Of a stretch of 64,000 bases of DNA, positions 15,090 through 24,980 are shown one piece after another. The notes under the pieces were generated by a model. That model worked only from the letters and a program-made list of their open reading frames with translations, did no database searches and was not told the origin of the DNA. Position 1 is the stretch's first letter; each line of letters opens with the position of its first letter. Source of the DNA: Trogon surrucura. Lineage: Eukaryota > Chordata > Aves > Trogoniformes > Trogonidae. The stretch is taken from assembly GCA_020746105.1 (NCBI GenBank), contig CM036632.1:6742001-6806000 (forward strand). The letters run 5' to 3'. The position numbers and the translations under genes were made by a program.

Positions 15090-15420
15090 GTGCAGGGATA
15101 AAAAGAAAAAAAACTTAGATTTTTTCCCTCCCTCCCTGAGAAAAGGTAATTTACGTAAATTTATCCACGACCAGCATATGGCAATAGCTCACAACTTTGT
15201 TAATGGAAACCTGGTGATCCATAACACTTGTGTGGGAGACATTTGCTCGGGGGTAATACAATATTAATGTTAATATCAATGATCGATCAGAGGATTTGCA
15301 AGAAAGGCATAAAGTATTTAATTATAATTACATTGAGAATGGCTTTGTAATGGCTACGACATTTGAATAAGGTCACGTCTAGCCCTCACCCCTGTTATGT
15401 TGTTCTATATTAAATGCCAT
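15090..15420. promoter_or_regulatory. Candidate conserved non-coding element downstream of FOXL3
   Basis: AT-rich, non-repetitive sequence with TAATTACATT and AACTTTGTTAATGG motifs. A perfect 7-bp inverted repeat lies at 15261-15276 (ATATTAA-TG-TTAATAT), followed by ATCGATC. Enhancer character is inferred from motif texture only. Confidence 0.3.
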
Positions 15421-18107
15421 TCACTTTAAGTGCTGGAAACCTTTCTGGAGTCGTCAGAATATAATATACTGGGTAAATTGAAATATGTCCCTTCATTTTT
15501 TTGAAATATGATTGATATCCTTTGCAAAACAAATGTTAACACCTATTTGTACACAAATTTCTTTGATTATATGTTAGGGAAACTCAGGGATGACAGTCTC
15601 TCCTAGCAGGCACTTCACTGTGAGCAAAAGACATGGCTGTTTGTGAATATTAATTCCTCTTACTAAAAATGGTTTTGGATCTCTGCTGTAAATCCACCTG
15701 CATGTACTTCTGCCTTTCCTAATATAATTTTTCTATATTGCTTAGTAGCCAGAACTGTAACTCCATTGGCCTCAGCAGCTCACTGTGTTCACCTGGGTAA
15801 GGTTGTATGCTTAGCTGGAGTTTGGCTCTTATTTGCGTTACCTTTTGCTAACAGAATTAACAAAGAACACATAGTAAGAATCATTTCACAGCGAAAAATA
15901 TATATTTCAAATATATTGCAGATGTGTACTGTAACTATCAGCCTAACAGCAGCGTTGCCATGTTTAAAACAATCAAGAAAAAATCTGCATATAAAGCATG
16001 ACTATATAAATGTAGGCAGGATGCTAGAGGTGCACACACACCACCCGCATGTGAGTGCATGCATACATTGAAGTACCAAATGAGAACATACTCTTCCTAC
16101 ACCTATTTACTGCTGAACATAAATACTAACGGAGCAAATTCTTGTCCCTTTTCAAATGAGAATCCATCTGCCCAGTGACCCCAGAAGTCTTCTTCTTTTT
16201 CTAGCGTCAATGTAAACAGTAGATCAATCAGGTCTAATGAGTCAAATTATGGTTTCGGATAATTGCCAGGAATAACCATCAATACACAGAAAATTGAAAG
16301 CTCCGATTTAAAGGCAGAATTTGGTGATAAGAAATCACCCCTTCAAAGTTTGGCAGACATGCAGTGACATGATCTTCCATTTTCTGAAGAAGAAGCAAAG
16401 ACTTCAGCATGCTATGGAAATGCCTGAAGATAGCAAGTTTTATAGTTTGCCAAAAAAAAAATGAACATTTATTACCAATCAGTGTGAAATACTACTGATG
16501 GTAAATTTTAAGTGTATGTCAGGAGTTTCAGCATCATGACAACATACATCATGCATCATTACAACATATAAGTGCAGTGATATTGCTCCCTTTCTCAATA
16601 ACAATATATAAGAATATATAGTATAAATGTACAGTATATATTAGACACAACATAAAATAACTTAGTGAAATGTCAAAGCTTCTGCATAAAAATTCAAGTC
16701 ATGCCTGAGCATACCTCTAGCACAGTTTTGCTTAATCTTATCTCATATACCTTCATTTACCTTTAGTTCATGTTGCAAAGATAATTTTATCTCTCTGTGT
16801 GTAATTACTTAAACCCACCAGAATCCCTGTCTTTTTTTCTATTATCTGCACTAGGTTAAGATTGTAGTAGACAAGCGAAACCCAAGACTTCGTGGAGTCT
16901 TTATTAATGCTACCGTTAGGTACTGGGAAGCAATTCATCATGAGCATGTTGTATAAAAGCAAGTTCTTAAATGCTTGTTACAGTTCATCGTTGTCCATCA
17001 GGTTCTATTTTGAAATACCTCACTGCATGTAAATAGTGATGAAAAGGCTTCCTTTACATATAGAGCTCATGATCTAACATTGCTATCTGTAAATTATAAA
17101 TCTCACCAGCTTTGCAAAATCGTAGCAAGTACCACTTTGAAAATTGCTTCCAAGAAGGATCAATAAAAATCTATTTAATAGGAATATACAACTTGTCTCA
17201 AAGCAGGCAGGTGGAATTCTGGCTTTGGGCAACACTGGATACAGCTTCTTGCAAAGCTGGGTCTCCCTTCACACTTGCTAAATGAAATATATTCAAGGAC
17301 TTTCCTGCAGCATCTCAGGAAGCTTTCTGATAGTACAAGGGTAGAGGGCTACTTTTTTTTAAATCAAGGAAGTAAGAGGTTCTGTGCTTCTGTCACATTA
17401 CCCATCAAAGTCAACTAGAGTTCAGCAGCCTTGCAATTAGCTTTCCTGGAGTTATTTTGAATGCAATTTCACTTCAACAGTTTAAGATATTCTGCTCTGA
17501 ATATCAACAAAAATATACTTTAAACACCGATAAATAACTACGTTTTCTAGTTAATGATGAATTAAAGCTGCATGACAGTTTGAAACATGATGTTAAAATG
17601 AAAAATAAAGGAAGACAGAGTGACATTCTGTGATTCCTTTTTAAAGAAAAAGCACCCCTCCCTTACATTCCCAATGAGTGTAAATCAGCAGAATTACACT
17701 GGTTTAGATCAGCTTAAGTTCTGACCTATATACTTCAGTGGAATTAATCCTAATTTCCACCAGCGAAAGTGGAATCAAATTCACTTTGTCTTTAATAAAG
17801 GAACGGGTGATAAGCAGGTCTCTTTGCTGTCGGATTCTGCTGGAGAAAGGAAATTCTTTGTAGTGTTAAATGATGTCCACAACAGTTTAGAAAACAAAGC
17901 TAGAATTTTATGAATTTCAGCGTAGTGAAAATTGATATTGGTAATTGCTATTTATGCTTTAATCTTAGCAAAGTTCTCTGGGTACAGACAGAGTATCAGC
18001 TGGTGAATGGGTAACCCTTTCAGGAAGTAAACGAAGAGGCAGGTGGCTGGTTTTCAGTGACACGAGGCTGCTGCAACTCAAGACTTTGCTCCCACAAATA
18101 AATAACA
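15421..18107. other. Region downstream of FOXL3, probably including its 3' UTR
   Basis: Follows the FOXL3 stop on the minus strand. Candidate poly(A) signals on that strand are ATTAAA at 17796-17791 and AATAAA at 16905-16900, the latter followed by a GT-rich stretch. Neither is decisive. No other gene is seen. Confidence 0.4.
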
Positions 18108-18590
18108 TCACATTGTCCAGAACTGGAGATTTATTTGCTGAGCCTCCAGTAGATGATACTTATTTTCTTGCATATTATATTGAGATCTCAGGACAGGCAA
18201 AGGGTCAGGGGCCGAAAGGATGTAATCGATGCTGAATTTAATTTCAGAATCCGATTTTGCTAAGGAGGAATTGTTTAGGCTCTGCCTGTTGGACATGCTG
18301 TTTGGAGCAAACCCACGAGGCTCCAGCAGTCTTGGGCCCGATTCAATTCTTTCGTGTTTACTTTCAGAAGAGGAAATGTTGTTTAAAGCAGAGTCTATAG
18401 AAGACATATCAGGGGACGAAGGACTTTTCCCTCTGCTTGGTCTCTGCTCCTTATGTTCCCTTTTCACATTTCTCCTCCTCCGTCTCCTCCTGTAATTCCC
18501 ATTTTCAAAGAGATCCAGCATGGATTCGCATCCCGTTGCAAAGCTCCAATAGTTTCCTTTTCCTTTCTCATTCCCTTCTGTTCTGGGAAC
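18108..18590 (-). CDS. FOXL3: FOXL3 coding exon 3 (forkhead wing, poly-Arg, C-terminal tail)
   Basis: The acceptor is ATAAATACAG, a weak pyrimidine tract. It encodes residues 93-252, starting [20 protein letters not shown] (wing 1), then FENGNY and seven Arg codons. A low-complexity Ser/Asn tail and stop TGA at 18110-18108 follow. The reading frame agrees exactly with the 107 + 169 nt of the first two exons. Confidence 0.94.
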   Translation of the reverse strand, partial: VPRTEGNEKGKGNYWSFATGCESMLDLFENGNYRRRRRRRNVKREHKEQRPSRGKSPSSPDMSSIDSALNNISSSESKHERIESGPRLLEPRGFAPNSMSNRQSLNNSSLAKSDSEIKFSIDYILSAPDPLPVLRSQYNMQENKYHLLEAQQINLQFWTM

Positions 18591-19984
18591 CTGTATTTAT
18601 TTAAAGGCAGTTCAGTATTTGTATGTGTTACAGATGCTGCTGCTTAACATCTGCATTCATTTACATTCAAGAATGGTGTAAACACGTATGACAAGACTTT
18701 TAAGCCTATTCTCTTTCATTATACGAATAGGATGTAAACTCCGTCCTCTTCAATTTGTTATCTATTAGCATGCATCAGACAGGGATATACTCTTTACAAT
18801 TGGCAACTCGGAGAGATTTTAAGTGATTCACAGCTCAGCTGTTTGTTTCCCTTCCTCTCAAGCCATAAGATTATTTCTGCATATACTTTTTTTAGCCATG
18901 CACAGTGTGTATTAAAATATACAGTTACTGATCTTACCTTTACAAAACAACTGTTAAGCGATAAGTTGTGTCGGATGGAGTTCTGCCAGGCTCTTTGATT
19001 TGATCTGTAGTAAGGAAATTTCTTCATTATAAAGTCATAAATGCCAGAGAGGGTGACTTTATTTGAAGGACTTTGCTGGATGGCCATTGCAATTAAGGCA
19101 ATGTAGCTGAAAAAAGGAAAACTTGCTGTTACACCATTGCCTTACTCACACATTCAGCTTTTACGACTGCATGAGTACGTGTGTGCTTATATCCTGCTTC
19201 TAAAAGTTCTCCCGGTGGATCATCACCCTGACCTGAGTTGTCGCAGGGATGAGTCCCAAGTGTGGCCGCTGCCTCCCCGCTCCAAGCCCTGGGAGTGATT
19301 CCCAGACAGTTGAGTCCTGACCAGGCTCTCTGCCCTGGCGCTCGACACAGGGTGCTCAAGTATATGCAGGAGAATTACAAAAAGATCACCCACCTCTCAA
19401 ACCCCATCAGAAAAGTTTCCCTGAGCTGGAAGGCTGCAGTGAGACAGACTGCACTCACTGACACTGTCACGGGAGACCTTCCCTGCTTGTGGAATGGACC
19501 TTAGGTGCCCCATGAACATCTGCACCGTGCGTATTCCCACTGCACCGGGGATTATCGGTGCCCGATTCAGCCCTTGGCACATTGTACATTTAATTCCCCA
19601 TCTCCTGGGGCTCGCAGAGGTCAGAGGAGACCATCTGAGGTCTGGTGGCTCAACGGCATGCCAGGGTGGCTGTGACCCCACACGAGAAGCAACAAATAAT
19701 GAACACTTCAAACATGGAGGGGGGGAGAAATCCGCTGCCACGATGCCTGCACTGGGGCCAGACCCGCCGCGCACACCTGGGGAGGGGTCCCGTGCTCCCC
19801 CCAGAGCTGTGATGCCACCACCCCAGGGCTCAGAAATCTCCCCAGAGATGGGGGGACTTGGAGAAACTTCATCTTACCTGTATGCCGGTCTGGTGAATTT
19901 TTTCTCTTCATCAGAACTACAGGTAGGATAATCATCCCCATCATAATTAAAGCAGTTATAGGGGTACTGCGTGTTGTCAAACAT
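18108..19984 (-). CDS. FOXL3: FOXL3 (FOXL2-like) forkhead transcription factor, complete, 3 exons
   Basis: Nuclear DNA-binding regulator of the forkhead family. Exons are 19984-19878, 19106-18938 and 18590-18108 (107, 169 and 483 nt), joined by GT-AG introns to give 252 residues. The forkhead domain spans about residues 31-125: it opens [17 protein letters not shown], has recognition helix [16 protein letters not shown] (72-87) and wing GKGNYWSF. It runs into FENGNY and seven arginines (126-132), a likely nuclear signal. The rest is Ser/Asn-rich and ends LQFWTM. Two introns, one inside the forkhead domain, separate it from single-exon FOXL2; the sequence around [11 protein letters not shown] and the start [15 protein letters not shown] match FOXL3 as I remember it. 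Upstream on the same strand lies FAM20C, as in human. In medaka the orthologue acts in germ cells to block spermatogenesis in females; a bird role is inference. No break is seen. Confidence 0.95.
18591..18937 (-). other. FOXL3: FOXL3 intron 2
   Basis: A 347-nt GT-AG intron between forkhead helix 3 and wing 1. No gene, repeat or structured RNA was recognised inside it. Confidence 0.88.
18938..19106 (-). CDS. FOXL3: FOXL3 coding exon 2 (forkhead core)
   Basis: The acceptor is a T-rich tract ending TTTTTTCAG. The first base completes the split serine codon of [10 protein letters not shown]. The exon encodes residues 36-92, covering helices 1-3 of the forkhead fold, and ends at AAG before donor GTAAGAT, between codons. 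Confidence 0.95.
19107..19877 (-). other. FOXL3: FOXL3 intron 1
   Basis: A 771-nt GT-AG intron that interrupts the start of the forkhead domain. It is GC-richer than the flanks (about 19500-19860). Open frames of up to 145 codons across it (19494-19931 plus, 19397-19774 minus) resemble no known family and are attributed to base composition. Confidence 0.85.
19878..19984 (-). CDS. FOXL3: FOXL3 coding exon 1
   Basis: Start ATG is at 19984-19982, the first in-frame methionine, and opens the acidic, tyrosine-rich N-terminus [20 protein letters not shown]. The exon ends in codon phase 2 (TAC AG) before the donor GTAAGAT. An AG preceded by a pyrimidine tract ends at 20007, only 22 nt upstream of the ATG, so a further non-coding 5' exon is possible. 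Confidence 0.93.
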
Positions 19985-20039
19985 CGTCCTGCTCCTTGCT
20001 CAGCTCCTGTGGAGTGAGAGAGATGGAGTGATGTTTCTC

Positions 20040-20125
20040 AGTGCTTGGACTCCCTCCTCCCTTCTTCCCTCCCCTCTGTCTGTCTCATTCCCTCTCTCTC
20101 CCCCCTCCTCACGCTCTCTCTCCTC
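20040..20125. repeat. Polypyrimidine/polypurine tract upstream of FOXL3
   Basis: About 85 bp of almost pure C/T on the given strand, with CTCTCTCC-type runs, about 60-140 bp upstream of the FOXL3 start codon. Such tracts are often GAGA-factor-like sites or triplex-forming; here that is inference. Confidence 0.6.
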
Positions 20126-20212
20126 TGTGCACACATACTCTCCGTGATGGGGTGGGGATTGTTTTTGCAATTCTCACGTCCCAGACAAGCCCATCTGTTA
20201 GGATATTATTTA

Positions 20213-20231
20213 TTTTTTTTTGGGGGGGGGG
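20213..20231. repeat. T9-G10 homopolymer junction
   Basis: Nine T are followed directly by ten G. This is a simple low-complexity tract, prone to length error in reads, about 230 bp upstream of the FOXL3 start. Confidence 0.85.
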
Positions 20232-20570
20232 ATATTATTGTTGCTACTGCTGTTGCCTCCAAGGGGGTGGCGGAGCCAGGCAGCTGGTGAGGGATGGATC
20301 TGGTGAATTGGGGGTGAACCTTTGAACCAGGGTGTGCAGCGCCGGTAGCTCTGCTCAGCTTGCTGGGTGGTCCGTGCTGGAGAGGGGCCAGCGCTCGCCC
20401 CCCCAACTCCTCCACATCCACAACGTGACAAAAGCAAACAGCATGCTGTTAATAAATCATGCTTCAAGGTCTATACTTGGAAATTAAACTTTGAGAACTG
20501 AGTGCAGCTCCCCTCCAGCCCCCGAGTCCTCCCTCTTCTTATTTTTCTCTCCCCGGCGAAGCAGGGTGGC

Positions 20571-20588
20571 TTATTTATTTATTTATTT
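20571..20588. repeat. (TTTA)n microsatellite
   Basis: About four and a half tandem TTTA units, roughly 590-600 bp upstream of the FOXL3 start codon. Confidence 0.75.
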
Positions 20589-22189
20589 TTAGAAACCCGA
20601 CGTACAATAAACAGGCAGTAATGCACGCTTGTCCTGATCTGCAATCTATAATACAGTATAATAGACATAAATTATATTTCCATGACTAAAGGAAAATGTG
20701 TATGTTCAAAGAAAGTAGAACAGAGGGATATGAGGGACTACTGTCAAGCAGGAAAGTAAAAGGAAAATAGCTGTAGGCAGGAGAGCTGCCTGTGTGGGCT
20801 TTGATCTGAAGGATGAATTAGACTAACAGCCCTGTGTGTTGGCATCCAATACTGTAACAATTTAATAGTTTTTCAATGCTTTGGAGTGTTTTCCAACAAG
20901 TGATGTAAACCAAAGGCATCACGCACTGTTTCAGGGGGGACGAAAAAGGTGTATGCCACATGATAATTAAATTATTTGAAGACAGCTCTGTCCCAGGAAC
21001 TAGCCCCAGGAGAAAATGGGCATTGGAAAAGAGAAAGCAAATTGGTGTGCAGAGAGTTACCTGGATGGAAATATAAAAGCAGAACCACTACCAGTGCAAA
21101 TTTTGTTTTCTATAGCATCTTTCATGAAAACTATGAAAAAAAAGTCCTCAAATCCCTTTTGGAGTTAAAGGATACAATTAAGGGAAAGTTCATCCAAATG
21201 ATAAAGAGCCCTTCAAAGTGATCCTGAAGTGGCTCCTAGCTTTTTGGCAAGGATGGACATAAAACTTCTTCTGTGGCATACGGCAATGCACTACAGCAGG
21301 GACTAGGGGGAAATACATGGCATGAAAAAATACATACAAGAAGTGTTTTCTTGGGAATATGAAGCTAAAGCAGATACCCAAAACAAAAAATTATGTCCTC
21401 TCTAAAATACATCAATAGGCATACCCATGAGGCATCCACAGCAGAGGAGATCCTAATACAAAGGGTCAGCTACTGTTGCCTAAGGCATTAGCAGAGCTTT
21501 AATATTAAGACAGAGCAGATTCAGTGGTGGAGGATGAAACAGATAATGCCTGATCTTCATTCATACCCTGTCCAGCTGGACTGAGAAGCTTTAAAGGAAG
21601 CTGGGCCACAGACTTGGGAAGATTTTCCTTCACTAAAATCCATGATCCTTGAGAGACAAGTAAATGTCCACTTTGATTTTTAGCAGTGGTTCTTCTATTT
21701 GGAGGTGTTTTACCTGGCATTCCAGTAGTTCAAACAGGTCTTGCTTCTGTTTTATTACAATTTTTAAAAAGCAGAACTGATTTTACACAATCTTTTAGCA
21801 CCCATTTCTCTCTTCTTCATACTCTATTTATGAAAATTGCCTTGCCAAGAAAGTCAGGCAATCCACTTTGACCAAAATTCTTTAGTATTTACTGATAGTA
21901 CATAATAGGTAATTTTTTTCTATAATGGGACTTAGAGCAAATGATTGTAGAGTCAGACATCTAGTAATGTTATTTATCTCTTTTCCTGCATTTCCTTGCT
22001 GCAGTGACTGTAATCAGCTCGTCCAAGTCTAGCACATCTCTAACGTGCATGATGGCCAGGGGTTAGTGCTACTGGCCGGAGTGGCTCATGGCCACCATAT
22101 TCCTCCTCACCCATCTCGTGAAAAATAACACTTGGGTTAAATTTCTGTTTCAGTGGCCATTGTGTAACACATAATCTTTGGATAAATAT

Positions 22190-22330
22190 TATTATTTCCT
22201 GACAGCCAGCAATGGGCTGGAGGACTTAGTTTCTGACTCTGTAAACATCACTAAGTTCACCTGCTGCGAATTCATATCGACCATAAGAAGAGCTCAGACC
22301 ATTTTCGAGCCCTACAAGGTCAGAAATAAA
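22190..22330 (+). other. Exon-like or conserved element candidate
   Basis: A 113-nt stretch (22206-22318) is bounded by CCTGACAG and AAG-GTCAG, in splice-acceptor and donor positions. It is open in one frame (within 22178-22420) and keeps several CpGs in AT-rich surroundings. The peptide (ASNGLEDLVSDSVNITKF and on) matches nothing I know. It could be a lncRNA exon, a conserved element or chance. Confidence 0.25.
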
Positions 22331-23029
22331 TTATACATTATCTCTCATAAACTTGCTTCCGAAACCCAGATACGAAAAACGGACTATTTCTCAAGGTATT
22401 TTTTAAAGCCTGAGTACTAATATTTTATTCTCAAGTGAATTTTTATGGTTTAATTATAATCCTTGAAAATAATATTCGTAAAGAAATGCTACTATGCTCT
22501 TATATGTGCTGTGGTGGAGCTAGCAGGTAACATGCTTATGGTGGCAAAACGTGGTGTAGAATAGTTTTTTACTAGCATCTGTGCAGCCATTATAGTTTAG
22601 CTAGAATAACTGTAACTCATCCTTGTCATTATCATAAAAGCATAATATTGCCAGACTAGTGTTTTCTTATGTTGTATATTTTCAGGACACAAAGTTGTAA
22701 ACCATTTGATTTGAGATTGTAAACAGGCAATAAAAATGCCGTGAAAGATTTGCCTATTTTTTAACATTGATACTAAAAAGTTATTTGCTATTTTTGTAAT
22801 TATAACACAGATTATGAAAATTGTACAAGAAATTCAGACAAGTCATAAACCCAAACAGGGCTGAATGACTGATCATTACAGATCCTTGGAATAACAGTGA
22901 GTACCTCAAAGTGTTGGACTGCACGCTGACATTCCAGTCCTCTTACTGGTGTAAAATGGTGTTTCCCAGCAGCAGGACTGCTCTCTTGCTGAGCTGGTTG
23001 CAGCTTAGGACTTTATTCCAAATCTTTTA

Positions 23030-23300
23030 TCATACAATCAGAGAAATATTTGGGTTGGAAGGGACCTTTTAAAGGTCATCTAGTCTGACCCACCCCCGCA
23101 TGGGAAGGGACGTGTTCACTAGAGCTGGTTGCTAACAGCCCCAGCCAACCTAATCCTGAATATTTCCAATCATGGGACATACACAGCTTCTGGGCAACCC
23201 ATTCCAATGTCTCACCAACCTCACAGTTAAGAAGTTCTCCATTATATTCAGGCTAAATCTGCCCTGTTTTGGTTTGTATCAGTGGAAACAAGTGGTGGTC
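23030..23300 (-). mobile_element. CR1 3' fragment, inverted, old
   Basis: Read on the given strand it starts like the complement of a CR1 tail (ATACAATCAGAGAAATATTT) and continues TTGGGTTGGAAGGGACC, then GTCATCTAGTCTGACCCACC. Next come the stretches equivalent to CAACCT-TTCCA and GCTTCTGGGCAACCCATTCC. The divergence looks substantial, so it is an old insertion. Only about 270 bp of the 3' end remain. Confidence 0.88.
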
Positions 23301-24942
23301 TTCAGTACCTTATGGGTGCTATAGATCATCACTTGATCTTTCCCCATTGTTCTGATATGGAATGAGAAGAAGGAGAGTTCCCCAGATTTGGCTGCATATT
23401 TGGCACCTGATATCCCATGTAAGGGATCTTTTGACGTTCAACTCAGTGACTCTCATTTCTAGGGGAGTGATGAGACTTGCCACACTGTCCACTTGCATTT
23501 CATCCTAGATTGGTCTTTGCTTCACCCACGTATGTTGGTCAAATTGCTTTCTCTTCTGCTTCTCTTTTGTGTTCGTAGGTAGACCTTCATGGGAACATAA
23601 TCTGCAGCAAAATTTGTGGGTTTTTTTGCTGGACCTCAGTGAGAATTGTTCATATTTCCTAGCTAGGGGATTATTTGGAGAGGCATTCCTCATCTGCATG
23701 CCTTCTAGCTGCAGTAGTGTAAAACTCAAGCATAAAACACAGCATGGGTTTCTTCCAAAACAGGAATGTGGATAAGAAACTTCAATAACATTCAACACAT
23801 TAAAGGTGGTAAAAAAGAAAGCAACTACATAAACCAGCTCAGACATATTATCCCTGCCCTAGCTAGATATGGAGATTCATGAGGAATTTATGAAAATCCA
23901 TTTCTGGAGATGCTTAGTGTGTCTTGTGAGTGAAAAATAGGAAAAGAAAGGGTTTCAAGATGAAAAGCCTACATAGTTTCTAACTCCTGGGTTGTGAACA
24001 TTGGTCAAATTTTTGTTATTTTCTGGAAATTTCAGCTGGCCAGGCTGGGGCTTTCCACAGTCTTATGAAATCCTGTGACCACATTGTCACCAGGATAGAC
24101 TGTATTTCTCTTTGGGCCAGGGAGGAGTTTAGATGGTACTTTCTTATCTACTTTGTGTGCAGACCTGGTACTCCACTACATCACTCTCCAGTGTAATGGA
24201 GTGTTCTTTTTTTCTAACATTATCTACCTTTCTCAGGGAAGAGCAAATTGTCTCCTACTGAGAAGCTCTCAGACAAGTGAAGTGACAACCACCAAGTGAG
24301 TGAGAAGCCAAAGGCTGTGGAGAAAGCCAGCAGGTCTGTGAGACCAGCTCCTGGCAGCGCCGGGTTTCCTGGTGGAGTTGTTCACAGGGACATTTGAGGG
24401 TCGGTTGTGAGTATTAGCACAAAAATTAGCACCCCAGTATATTAATTCTGCTTTGCTTCCACGAGGCCATGGCTTCAAAGATGTTGGAGGGACAACACGG
24501 ACAGGTTTCTAGCTTTTAGCGATTTATTAAGCAAAATTCTTGATGCATTTTTTTTCTACTTTAAACCAAAAGTGATGGAAAGAGATTTAAAAAGCTTTGC
24601 AAAGAATTAAAAAGAAAAAAATCAGTTTAGGTTGGACAAAATGGTTTGGATTTACCTAAAATGATTTTCAAAGTTTTACATTCCGTCCTTGGTTTGCTCA
24701 GTGCTTTTCTGAAGAAGGGATGCTAATGGTTAAAAGGACATATCTGTGTCTATTTGATTTGAATACATGAGGCAGAGGTTCAGAGTTCGCCTGCTTGTGA
24801 TTTGGTGGAACAAAATTAAATCCTTTTCTTTGACTTCACAGGTAGATGGGATAAATTACATGGGGCATGTGCAAGGTTCCACAGGAGACCTTTACATTGG
24901 GGGGATTTTCCTCCTCCAGCTGTGAAAATCTCTGGAATCACT

Positions 24943-24980
24943 GATCCATGATTCATGGATCCATGATCCATGATCCATGG
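24943..24980. repeat. ATCCATG heptamer cluster with internal palindromes
   Basis: Five heptamers in 38 bp: ATCCATG at 24944, variant ATTCATG at 24951, then three exact ATCCATG from 24959. CCATGATTCATGG and ATGGATCCAT inside it are inverted repeats, so the block can fold or slip. Confidence 0.85.

Larger units (their letters stand above)
19985..20600 (-). promoter_or_regulatory. Putative FOXL3 upstream/promoter region with GA-rich transcribed strand
   Basis: The stretch directly upstream of the FOXL3 ATG. At about 20040-20125 it is almost pure C/T on the given strand (G/A on the FOXL3 strand). A T9-G10 homopolymer junction lies at 20213-20231, scattered CpGs at 20270-20420 and a (TTTA)n tract near 20571-20588. 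No clear TATA box or start site could be assigned. The promoter role is inferred from position and composition. Confidence 0.3.

Noticed and set aside
19494-19931. 145-codon plus-strand frame over FOXL3 intron 1 and exon 1
   Set aside because: GC-rich antisense frame opposite the FOXL3 exon; no independent support.
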